Assembly (NCBI GenBank): GCA_014534385.1
Contig: JACVRP010000264.1
Location: forward strand, 1-5,512
DNA length: 5,512 nt
Direction: 5' to 3'
DNA from: Cyanobacteria bacterium Co-bin13
Lineage (GTDB): Bacteria; Cyanobacteriota; Cyanobacteriia; Phormidesmidales; Phormidesmidaceae
This document shows, piece after piece, positions 1 through 5,175 of the stretch. The notes beneath the pieces are model-generated. The model was not told the origin of the DNA. It saw only the letters and a program-made list of their open reading frames with translations, and made no database searches. How positions within the stretch are numbered: the first letter of the stretch is position 1; the number at the start of each line of letters is the position of its first letter. Position numbers and translations under genes: made by a program.

Positions 1-1027
1 CCTCGACAAGCTCAATATTGTAGGTCAGCACCAGGACCTGGGTACTTTCGATCGCGCGGTCTGAAACCGGAGCCGCCCCACCGACCCCCCAATACACCTG
101 GCACTGGGTGTCGGCACAGAGCTGGTAGTTATCGATGGCAAACCGGCGCAGGTTTCGCAGCGCGTAGGTGCGGGCCAGGATCGCCTGAGCCTCGATCGCA
201 GTCTGAGGTGCGCCCAGCCCGATTTCGTGGGGCACCACACCGCGCAGGTAGGTCTCGATGGGCGCATCGTTAACCAGGGTGTAGGTGCCGTAGGTATTGG
301 GCTGGAGCCGCATCACACCGCCGTAGAGACGGTTTTCCTGCACCTGCTCTCCCGCTGCCTCAATCACGCGAATCCGCTGGTTGCCGCTGCGAATGCTGAC
401 CTGGTCGCGGTTGTAGCGAAAGCCGTTGGCGATGAAAGCGGCTTTGGGCGTCTCTGCCAGCACCTGACTGTCCAAATACGAACCGCCCAAGCCCTGCGCC
501 TGAATATTTTTCAGCAGGAGCCGCCGCAGTAGCGGGGTGCTGTAGACATCCCGCTTGGCCCACACCTCCCAGGTTCGAGGCTGGGCAATCTCGGTTTCGA
601 TGCCGCGCTGCTGCCACTGCTTCGCGCTGTCTTCAGCACTCTCAAAGCTGCGGTGGCTGCTGAGCACGATTCGCTCTCGCAGCGCCGGAGCGGGTAGCGG
701 CTGCGGGGAGACGACCAGTTCGACCTGGGTCGTTTGGATCGACTGGGGTTGACCCTGCGTCGTGAAATCTAGAACCAGCTGGTCGCCTGGCAACGGCTCT
801 AGCTTTAGGGTTTTTGCCGGATCTTCGCCAAACCGCTGTACCACTCCCACCTGGAGCACCGGATTCAGCGGAGCCTGGGCTTGGGCCGATGCGGGCTGGG
901 CGGCAATGAGTCCCAGGCTGAGCAGCCCTAAGCCGCCCCAAAATTGCCTAAAGCTGAGTTTTTGAAGGAGTTTTGGCTGGCTGGTGTGGCGCTGGGCAGA
1001 GGAGGGTAGAACAGTGAGTCGTGGCAT
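1..1027 (-). CDS. SpoIID/LytB-domain exported protein, 3' end outside window
   Basis: I read this frame directly: 342 uninterrupted codons from ATG at 1027 to the window edge, so the C-terminus is missing. Residues about 1-48 form a signal peptide, with basic residues at 19-27, a hydrophobic stretch at 29-43 and an ASA site at 46-48, so the protein should be exported to the periplasm or outer surface. The SpoIID domain is recognisable from about residue 210: IETYLRGVVPHEIG (257-270), an EAQAILARTYAL helix (279-290) and a CADTQCQVYWG segment (304-314). In SpoIID proteins the glutamate of the VVxxE motif (here E268) is the catalytic acid of a lytic transglycosylase that cuts peptidoglycan glycan strands. 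Residues about 115-180 could be a SPOR-like glycan-binding region, but that is only inferred. Cyanobacteria do not sporulate, so a role in wall remodelling is likely. The start is supported by GAGGG 11 nt upstream and an in-frame stop at 1061-1063. An in-frame GTG at 1046-1048 is the alternative. Family certain, substrate not. Confidence 0.88.
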   Translation of the reverse strand, partial: MPRLTVLPSSAQRHTSQPKLLQKLSFRQFWGGLGLLSLGLIAAQPASAQAQAPLNPVLQVGVVQRFGEDPAKTLKLEPLPGDQLVLDFTTQGQPQSIQTTQVELVVSPQPLPAPALRERIVLSSHRSFESAEDSAKQWQQRGIETEIAQPRTWEVWAKRDVYSTPLLRRLLLKNIQAQGLGGSYLDSQVLAETPKAAFIANGFRYNRDQVSIRSGNQRIRVIEAAGEQVQENRLYGGVMRLQPNTYGTYTLVNDAPIETYLRGVVPHEIGLGAPQTAIEAQAILARTYALRNLRRFAIDNYQLCADTQCQVYWGVGGAAPVSDRAIESTQVLVLTYNIELVE

Positions 1028-1125
1028 CAGCGGGGCAACCCTCGACACGTACTTTGCACTCTATTTGATAACAGTATTTTGAGTGAAACGACCACTTAAA
1101 ATGTCCGTCAACTGCTAAAAGTTTG

Positions 1126-1154
1126 TTGAAGGTCGTACTCATAATGAGTATGAT
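1126..1154 (+). promoter_or_regulatory. Candidate sigma70-type promoter of srx
   Basis: TTGAAG (1126-1131) and TATGAT (1149-1154) are separated by 17 nt, the optimum for a housekeeping SigA promoter. Each hexamer matches consensus at four or five positions. A start site near 1161 would give a leader of about 38 nt to the chosen GTG codon. The promoter lies in the intergenic region shared with the divergent SpoIID-like gene. On the other strand I see a TTGACG (1111 down to 1106) but no convincing -10 box at normal spacing. Predicted by eye only. Confidence 0.55.
1136..1150. promoter_or_regulatory. 7-1-7 inverted repeat, candidate operator of srx
   Basis: TACTCAT, one central A, then ATGAGTA: a perfect 15-bp palindrome. 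It fills most of the spacer between the candidate -35 and -10 boxes and overlaps the first two bases of the -10, where a repressor would block RNA polymerase. The 7-1-7 geometry is that of Fur-family (Fur/PerR/Zur) boxes. The base sequence departs from the known AT-rich consensus sequences, so the regulator is unknown. Peroxide-responsive control would suit a sulfiredoxin gene, but that is inference. Confidence 0.5.
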
Positions 1155-1186
1155 TTTTATAGAGATGCTTGCTAAAGACGCTGTCT

Positions 1187-1193
1187 AAAAGGG
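1187..1193 (+). promoter_or_regulatory. Ribosome binding site deciding the srx start
   Basis: AAAAGGG ends 5 nt before the GTG at 1199. This favours GTG 1199 over the upstream in-frame TTG at 1169, which has no purine-rich stretch at a suitable distance. A start at 1199 also gives a protein beginning right at the conserved sulfiredoxin N-terminus. Confidence 0.65.
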
Positions 1194-1198
1194 TTGCC

Positions 1199-1459
1199 GT
1201 GAGAATAGAAGATATTCCCATCAAACAAATCCGTCGTCCGCTGTACCGGCAAAATGACCAGACCAAGGTGCGGGCGTTGATGAAGTCGATTCAGGAAATT
1301 GGCCTGCAGGAGCCGATTGACGTGCTGGAGGTCGAGGGCCAGTACTACGGCTTTTCTGGCTGCCACCGCTTCGAGGCCTGCAGCCGTTTGGGCCACGAAA
1401 CCATTCGCTGCAACGTGCGACGGGCTCCTAAATCAGTACTGAAAATGCATCTAGCTTGA
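1199..1459 (+). CDS. srx: Sulfiredoxin
   Basis: The 86-residue product is an almost complete match in pattern to small cyanobacterial sulfiredoxins of the ParB/sulfiredoxin fold. Sulfiredoxin uses ATP and a thiol to reduce the over-oxidised cysteine sulfinic acid of 2-Cys peroxiredoxins, restoring peroxide scavenging in the cytosol. Visible hallmarks are IRRPLYRQND (11-20), the SIQEIGLQEPIDVLEV segment (30-45), and YYGFSGCHRFEA (49-60). Within that last motif Cys55 is the catalytic cysteine and the SGCHR loop binds ATP phosphates. The C-terminus ends in the usual VLKMHL. Cys61 and Cys71 are additional cysteines. I chose GTG at 1199 because of the AAAAGGG site and the family's usual length; TTG at 1169 would add ten unconserved residues. 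The gene sits 62 nt upstream of the HTH-GrpE gene on the same strand and may be co-transcribed with it. Its promoter region carries a palindrome (1136-1150) that may be an operator. Confidence 0.93.
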   Translation: MRIEDIPIKQIRRPLYRQNDQTKVRALMKSIQEIGLQEPIDVLEVEGQYYGFSGCHRFEACSRLGHETIRCNVRRAPKSVLKMHLA

Positions 1460-1521
1460 GCTTTACTGGGTGCCCTATTAGCCTGCTAAGCTTCTGTTCA
1501 GGCAATGGGGAGTGTCGAAAT

Positions 1522-2193
1522 ATGGCCAGTACGCCAGCGGACTACACGGGGTTACTGCAGCAGCTGATGGCCCAGGCGGGTATATCTAGCTTTCGGGCTT
1601 TGGCTCGGGCGGCAGGGCTGTCTGTGGAGGCTATCTTGCAGGTGCGTCGGGGGCAGATCGAGCGACTTCGCCTGCAGAGTGTCCGGCAGCTCAGTCAGGC
1701 TCTGGACGTTCCGGTTGAAGACCTACTTCGCCAGTTTGTCCCAGACCTGGAGCAAGTCCCCGCCGCCGCTTCGGCCGCTGGCGATCGGGTGGCGGTGCTG
1801 CAGGCAGAGTATGACCGGCTTCAGGCCCAGCTAACAGAGCAAAAGCAGACGCTGCAGGCCGCATTTCAGGCTGAGGCGCTCTCGACACTCGAAGCTTGGC
1901 TGCTGCAGTGGCCGACCGCCGCCTATGCCGCGCAGCAAAATGCTCAGGTGCCAGCGGCCCGACTGGTGCCGCTGCTGCAGCCGGTGGAGCGACTGCTAAC
2001 GGCGTGGGAGGTGCGTGCGATCGCACCTGTCGGTGCCGAGGTGCCCTACGACCCCACCCTGCATCAGCTAATGGAGGGAACTGCCCAACCCGGTGACCTG
2101 GTGCGGATTCGCTATACGGGCTACTGGCACGCCGATAAACTGCTGTATCGTGCCAAAGTTAGCCCTGTAAAGGCTCCTGGCGCGTCAGCGTAA
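1522..2193 (+). CDS. HTH protein with GrpE-like C-terminal region
   Basis: 223 residues from ATG at 1522, which has GGGGAG 9 nt upstream. The frame is open back to TTG 1456, but that start overlaps the srx stop and has no ribosome site. Residues about 8-72 read as a Cro/C1-type helix-turn-helix: FRALARAAGLSVEAILQVRRG, then LSQALDVPVEDLL. Residues about 88-125 are rich in Gln, Leu and Ala with heptad-like spacing, suggesting a coiled coil. The rest resembles GrpE: a helix containing LVPLLQPVERLL (148-159), then YDPTLHQLM (176-184) and a short beta region with TGYWHADKLLYRAKVSPV (199-216), matching GrpE's conserved C-terminal GY...LRPAxVxV pattern. GrpE is the nucleotide exchange factor of DnaK. 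Proteins of this build occur in cyanobacteria and are often labelled GrpE. Whether this one binds DNA, DnaK or both is unknown. Its last 35 bp overlap the convergent metallophosphoesterase gene. Confidence 0.8.
   Translation: MASTPADYTGLLQQLMAQAGISSFRALARAAGLSVEAILQVRRGQIERLRLQSVRQLSQALDVPVEDLLRQFVPDLEQVPAAASAAGDRVAVLQAEYDRLQAQLTEQKQTLQAAFQAEALSTLEAWLLQWPTAAYAAQQNAQVPAARLVPLLQPVERLLTAWEVRAIAPVGAEVPYDPTLHQLMEGTAQPGDLVRIRYTGYWHADKLLYRAKVSPVKAPGASA
2016..2025. repeat. HIP1 decamer in the HTH-GrpE gene
   Basis: TGCGATCGCA, the cyanobacterial HIP1 palindrome with flanking T and A. It is read as Ala-Ile-Ala (GCG ATC GCA) in the HTH-GrpE frame. Confidence 0.9.
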
Positions 2194-2998
2194 GCTCTGT
2201 TAGCTCTGGCGGGCAAAACAGCCGTCCGGGCAGATAGGTGCCCAAGCCCTGGTTAACGTAGAGCCAGCTTTCCCCAACCTGGTGCAGCCCAGAGGCCCAT
2301 TCCCAGTGGTGGACAATGCGATCGCATTTCTTTCTGTAAAAGGGAAGGGCCTGCCTCAACTGTCTGAAGCGAGGCTGCTGAACAATACTGACGAGCGGCC
2401 CTAACCCAGGCAGCACAACCTGACCCCCGTGGGTGTGGCCCGAAAGCTGTAGATCTACCCGCCAGCGCTGGAGAGGCACAGCCGTATCAGGATTATGGGA
2501 GAGCACCAGCCGGGGCAGATTGGGGGACAGGTCATCTAGAACCTTTTGAGGCGCAAACTCTCCTGACCAAAAATCAGCCAGCCCCACCAGCGGAAACTCT
2601 GGGCCAAAGGGGTAGGCCGTCTCATTCCACAGCACCGATACCCCAGCAGCAGTCAAAGCCTGAATGATGGTCCTACGACCCCGCAGGCTGAGAGTGTCGT
2701 GGTTCCCCAAAACCGCAAACGTGCCATACCGGCTTTTGAGCGCCTTGAGCTGTCCCGCCAGAGCAAAGATCGGTGCCGGATCCTTGGTAACGAAATCCCC
2801 GGTAAGCGCAATCAAATCGGGAGCCAGCGCCTGAGTCTTCTCCAGAACTGCCTGTAAAAGCCAGGGCGAGAGCCGCAGCCCGTCAAAGTGAAAATCTGAG
2901 AGCTGCACAATTCGACATCCCTGCAGCCATTCCGGCAGGTCCCGAATCGGTACCGTTACCCGTTTCACGGTCAGCGGCCCAGTCAGCAGTCGATGCAT
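2159..2998 (-). CDS. YkuE-type metallophosphoesterase
   Basis: 279 residues. All calcineurin-like phosphoesterase metal motifs are present: DFH (35-37), GD (67-68), GNHD (98-101), SHNPD (167-171) and GHTH (187-190). The C-terminal NQGLGTY...GRLFCPPELTELTL is typical of the YkuE-like branch, whose members hydrolyse phosphate mono- or diesters, some acting on lipid-linked substrates such as UDP-diacylglucosamine. The substrate here cannot be read from sequence. No signal peptide or membrane segment is evident, so it is probably cytoplasmic or peripheral. I start at ATG 2998 because the conserved domain begins shortly after it. The frame stays open upstream to a TTG at 3154, but the added 52 residues would be a Pro/His-rich translation of the octamer repeat. 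No clear Shine-Dalgarno precedes 2998, which leaves the start somewhat open. The 3' end overlaps the convergent HTH-GrpE gene by 35 bp, and lepB is divergent. Confidence 0.87.
   Translation of the reverse strand: MHRLLTGPLTVKRVTVPIRDLPEWLQGCRIVQLSDFHFDGLRLSPWLLQAVLEKTQALAPDLIALTGDFVTKDPAPIFALAGQLKALKSRYGTFAVLGNHDTLSLRGRRTIIQALTAAGVSVLWNETAYPFGPEFPLVGLADFWSGEFAPQKVLDDLSPNLPRLVLSHNPDTAVPLQRWRVDLQLSGHTHGGQVVLPGLGPLVSIVQQPRFRQLRQALPFYRKKCDRIVHHWEWASGLHQVGESWLYVNQGLGTYLPGRLFCPPELTELTLTRQEPLQG
2317..2326. repeat. HIP1 decamer in the metallophosphoesterase gene
   Basis: TGCGATCGCA. Read on the minus strand as Cys-Asp-Arg (TGC GAT CGC), residues 225-227 of the phosphoesterase. Confidence 0.9.
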
Positions 2999-3039
2999 AG
3001 GTTGTTTTAGGGTTACGACCCAAGCATAGCAATGGCCTT

Positions 3040-3095
3040 GGGGGGATGGGTGGAGGGGTAGATGGGTGGAGGGGTGGGCGGGTAGAGGGGTGGAT
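3040..3095 (+). repeat. G-rich tandem octamer array (seven units)
   Basis: Seven consecutive 8-bp units follow the pattern GGGTRGAK. The first (GGGGGGAT) and fifth (GGGTGGGC) are degenerate; the others are GGGTGGAG, GGGTAGAT, GGGTAGAG and GGGTGGAT. The units partly alternate, so the array also reads as imperfect 16-mers. It lies between the metallophosphoesterase start and lepB. The plus strand holds many runs of three or more G separated by 1-5 bases and so meets the usual G-quadruplex pattern. Short tandem repeats of this general kind are widespread between genes in filamentous cyanobacteria; that this is the same class is inference. If the phosphoesterase began at TTG 3154 the array would be translated, which I consider unlikely. 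Confidence 0.85.
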
Positions 3096-3212
3096 TTGTC
3101 TTGGCGCAGTAGTTCGGCTTCGTCGTCTGTGGGAAGGGGCAGGATGGGCAGCAAAAAAGCCGTAGTCCATTTTTCGGATACGGTTTACTACCCGTCTTCA
3201 GGTTAAATTTAC

Positions 3213-3218
3213 TATGAT
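3213..3218 (+). promoter_or_regulatory. Possible -10 box upstream of lepB
   Basis: TATGAT lies 58 nt before the lepB start codon in a locally AT-rich stretch. No good -35 hexamer sits 16-18 nt upstream; TTTACT at 3184-3189 is too far away. The heptamer CAGGTTA occurs on both sides (3199-3205 and 3222-3228). Weak prediction. The rest of the 278-nt intergenic region (2999-3276) holds the octamer array and nothing else I can identify. Confidence 0.3.
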
Positions 3219-3264
3219 CTACAGGTTAGGCCAGTCCCAACCTTGCTCTGATTAACCTCTTCTC

Positions 3265-3270
3265 AAGGGA
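3265..3270 (+). promoter_or_regulatory. lepB ribosome binding site
   Basis: AAGGGA lies 6 nt before GTG 3277. This supports the non-ATG start of lepB and the presence of its proline-rich N-terminal leader. Confidence 0.7.
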
Positions 3271-3276
3271 TTCCCT

Positions 3277-3891
3277 GTGACCGACCAGCCCGAAAAGCCC
3301 CCTCTGAATCAAGCTCCCAATCGCGGCTCAGATCAGCCCTACCCCCCTACGCCGCCAGCTCGCTCACAGCCTAACCCCTGGATTGAAGGACTGCAAACGA
3401 TTGGCCTCAGCATTGTGCTAGCGCTAGGCATTCGTCACTTTGTTGCCGAGGCTCGCTACATCCCCTCTGGCTCAATGGAGCCTACACTGCAGGTCAACGA
3501 TCGGCTGGTGGTCGAAAAAATCAGCTACCACTTCAATCAGCCAGAACGAGGCGATATTGTTGTTTTTTGGCCGCCTGAGAGCCTGTTTCCCCCTGGGCAG
3601 CGGCGCGATGCCTTCATTAAGCGAGTGATTGGCCTGCCCGGTGACACGGTTGAGGTGCGTGGGGGCGAGGTCTTTGTCAACGGCACTGCCCTGGAAGAAG
3701 ACTACATCAAGGCTCCACCCAACTATGAATGGGGGCCGGAAACGGTGCCCGAAGCGTCTTACCTGGTTCTGGGCGACAACCGCAACAGCAGCTATGACAG
3801 CCACGCCTGGGGCTACGTGCCCTATGAAAATATCATTGGTCGGGCAGTGGTGCGCTTTTGGCCGCCAGATCGGCTGGGTGGGCTAGACTAG
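3277..3891 (+). CDS. lepB: Signal peptidase I
   Basis: 204 residues, S26 family. The enzyme is a membrane-bound serine protease that removes signal peptides from exported proteins on the trans side of the cytoplasmic or thylakoid membrane. All conserved boxes are present: PSGSMEPTL (63-71) with nucleophile Ser66; RGDIVVF (91-97); KRVIGLPGD (115-123) with general-base Lys115; and GDNRNSSYDSHAWG (166-179). One transmembrane helix is visible at about residues 37-57, just before the catalytic domain. The first 34 residues form a polar, proline-rich cytoplasmic leader without recognisable motifs. The length is normal for the short single-anchor type seen in cyanobacteria. Start GTG 3277 is supported by AAGGGA 6 nt upstream; no alternative start before the membrane segment has a comparable site. 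The gene stands alone on its strand, divergent from the phosphoesterase and ending 18 nt from the convergent dihydroorotase-like gene, with no terminator hairpin between them. Cyanobacteria often carry more than one LepB, and which paralogue this is cannot be told. Confidence 0.96.
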   Translation: MTDQPEKPPLNQAPNRGSDQPYPPTPPARSQPNPWIEGLQTIGLSIVLALGIRHFVAEARYIPSGSMEPTLQVNDRLVVEKISYHFNQPERGDIVVFWPPESLFPPGQRRDAFIKRVIGLPGDTVEVRGGEVFVNGTALEEDYIKAPPNYEWGPETVPEASYLVLGDNRNSSYDSHAWGYVPYENIIGRAVVRFWPPDRLGGLD

Positions 3892-3909
3892 CCTCTCCTA
3901 ACCTGTCCC

Positions 3910-5175
3910 CTATCCTGACCACAGCTGCAGCACCTGACCCTGCAGGGTTTGGCCTAGCCAGGGCGTATTGCTGGCGTGGGAGTGCAGGGTGGCGCTGCTG
4001 ACCTCCCAACGGGCCTCAGGGTCAAACAAAATCATTTCGGCTGGCTGGTGGGGCTGTAGCCGGGGCGGCTGTTGGCCTAAGCAGGCAGCAGGCCCACTGC
4101 TAAGCCGCTGAACTAGCGTTGTGGCTGGCCAGCGCTGGGTAGCTACAAAGGTTTGCCAGAGCAGGGGCAGTGCCAGCTCTAAGCCGATCACCCCGGGTGG
4201 CGCTGAGGGGAAGCCAACGGTTTTTTCCTCATAGGTGTAGGGGCGGTGATCGACTGCGATCGCATCAATTCGTCCGTCTGCCACAGCCTCTATTAAGGCT
4301 GCCTGATCCTCAGGATTCCCCAGGGGGGGCGCAACTCGCAGATTGACGTCGTAGGTCTTAAGATCGGCGGTGCTGTGCAGTAGGTGCATCCAGGTCGTGC
4401 TGACGGTAATGGGCAGGCCTGCTGCTTTAGCCTGGCTAACCAGCTCCACGCCCCTAGCCGTCGATAGCCGCATGACGTGAACGGGTGTGCCGATCGCCGC
4501 CACGCATTCTAGCAGGGTAGCCAGGGCCGTCGTCTCAGACAGGGCGGGGTCACCGGGCAGCCCGTAGATTAGGGAATAGTCACCCTCGCGGGCAACGCCC
4601 TGGCCGACCAGCGTGCGATCGCACGGCCAAAATGCCAGCGGCTTTTTCAAGGGCTGGGCATATTCCAGCACTCGCCGCAGCAGCAGCGGATTTTGCAGGG
4701 GGCGACTGTCGGTAAAGCCGACAATACCTGCCGCTGCCAATTCGGCCAGCTCGGTCAGACTGTCCCCCTGAGCCGCTTGGGTCAGCGCTCCCCAGAGGGC
4801 AAGCTGAGGCACCGTCTGGCTGCGGGCCAGGGTATTCCGGCGGTACTGCAGGTCGGCAACCAGCGCCGGACTATCAATGGTGGGCTGGGTTGTCGGCAGC
4901 AGCCCTATCCGAGTAAAACCTCCAGCTCCGCCCGCCCGCAGCAGAGACGCTAGCGTTTCGCGAGACTCGTTGCCTGGTTCTCCTGAATGGCTGTAGAGAT
5001 CGATCAGGCCGGGCAGCAGTACCTTGCCCTGTCCCGCAATCAGGGCATCCCCATCCTGGGTCAAGCTAGCGCCAATGGCCGTTATTTGACCATCAACGAC
5101 GCGCACATCGGCGACCTGATCCAGGGGGGTCACCGGATCGATCACCCGTACCTGTTGAATCAGCTGGCTGGCCAT
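3910..5175 (-). CDS. pyrC: Dihydroorotase-like protein with degenerate active site
   Basis: 421 residues, the usual length of class I dihydroorotases (amidohydrolase fold), which close carbamoyl-aspartate to dihydroorotate in pyrimidine synthesis. The scaffold is clear: LLPGLIDLYSHSGEPG (53-68), ETLASLLRAGGAGGFT (73-88), NLRVAPPLGNPED (278-290), DAIAVDHRPYTYEEK (304-318) and APPGVIGLELALPLL (325-339). Key residues are changed, however. The metal-binding HxH is Y61-S-H63. The substrate-binding Arg two residues after it is Gly65. The Asn of MPNT is Thr95. The His of the HCED motif is Trp183. The TPHHL motif reads TWMHLL. Asp309 of the TDH motif remains. By family knowledge this should abolish or greatly alter zinc catalysis, as in the inactive PyrC-like subunits that support aspartate transcarbamoylase (PyrB) in some bacteria. 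That role here is inference. ATG 5175 directly follows the stop codon of the upstream phosphatase gene, so the two are probably coupled. Confidence 0.85.
   Translation of the reverse strand: MASQLIQQVRVIDPVTPLDQVADVRVVDGQITAIGASLTQDGDALIAGQGKVLLPGLIDLYSHSGEPGNESRETLASLLRAGGAGGFTRIGLLPTTQPTIDSPALVADLQYRRNTLARSQTVPQLALWGALTQAAQGDSLTELAELAAAGIVGFTDSRPLQNPLLLRRVLEYAQPLKKPLAFWPCDRTLVGQGVAREGDYSLIYGLPGDPALSETTALATLLECVAAIGTPVHVMRLSTARGVELVSQAKAAGLPITVSTTWMHLLHSTADLKTYDVNLRVAPPLGNPEDQAALIEAVADGRIDAIAVDHRPYTYEEKTVGFPSAPPGVIGLELALPLLWQTFVATQRWPATTLVQRLSSGPAACLGQQPPRLQPHQPAEMILFDPEARWEVSSATLHSHASNTPWLGQTLQGQVLQLWSG
4255..4264. repeat. HIP1 decamer in the dihydroorotase-like gene (right-hand active-site motif)
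   Basis: TGCGATCGCA, read on the minus strand as Ala-Ile-Ala, residues 305-307, directly before the retained VDH motif (Asp309). Confidence 0.9.
4614..4623. repeat. HIP1 decamer in the dihydroorotase-like gene (degenerate HCED motif)
   Basis: TGCGATCGCA, read on the minus strand as Cys185-Asp186-Arg187. It falls exactly where the family's HCED motif has become WPCD. Confidence 0.9.

Noticed and set aside
1106..1111. TTGACG on the minus strand as the -35 of the SpoIID-like gene
   Set aside because: No acceptable -10 at 16-19 nt; the best placed hexamer is TTTCAC.
948..1142. Minus-strand 64-codon ORF and other ORFs at 25-965 in alternative frames
   Set aside because: They are out of frame with the continuous SpoIID-like reading frame and show no recognisable protein pattern.
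1165..1188. ATG-initiated 7-codon ORF in the srx leader, which might act as an upstream regulatory peptide
   Set aside because: No ribosome site, no attenuator-like hairpins and no codon bias; most likely chance.
1169..1198. TTG at 1169 as the srx start
   Set aside because: The ten extra residues are not part of the sulfiredoxin fold, and GTG 1199 has a well-spaced AAAAGGG.
3892..3909. Gap between convergent lepB and the dihydroorotase-like gene as a terminator
   Set aside because: 18 nt without a hairpin or T tract.
3937..3948. 12-bp palindrome ACCCTGCAGGGT near the 3' end of the dihydroorotase-like gene, considered as a bidirectional terminator
   Set aside because: It has no loop and no T run, lies within coding sequence and encodes a plain Thr-Leu-Gln-Gly.
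4693..4953. Plus-strand 86-codon ORF inside the dihydroorotase-like gene
   Set aside because: Antisense shadow of a conserved gene, with no ribosome site or family resemblance.
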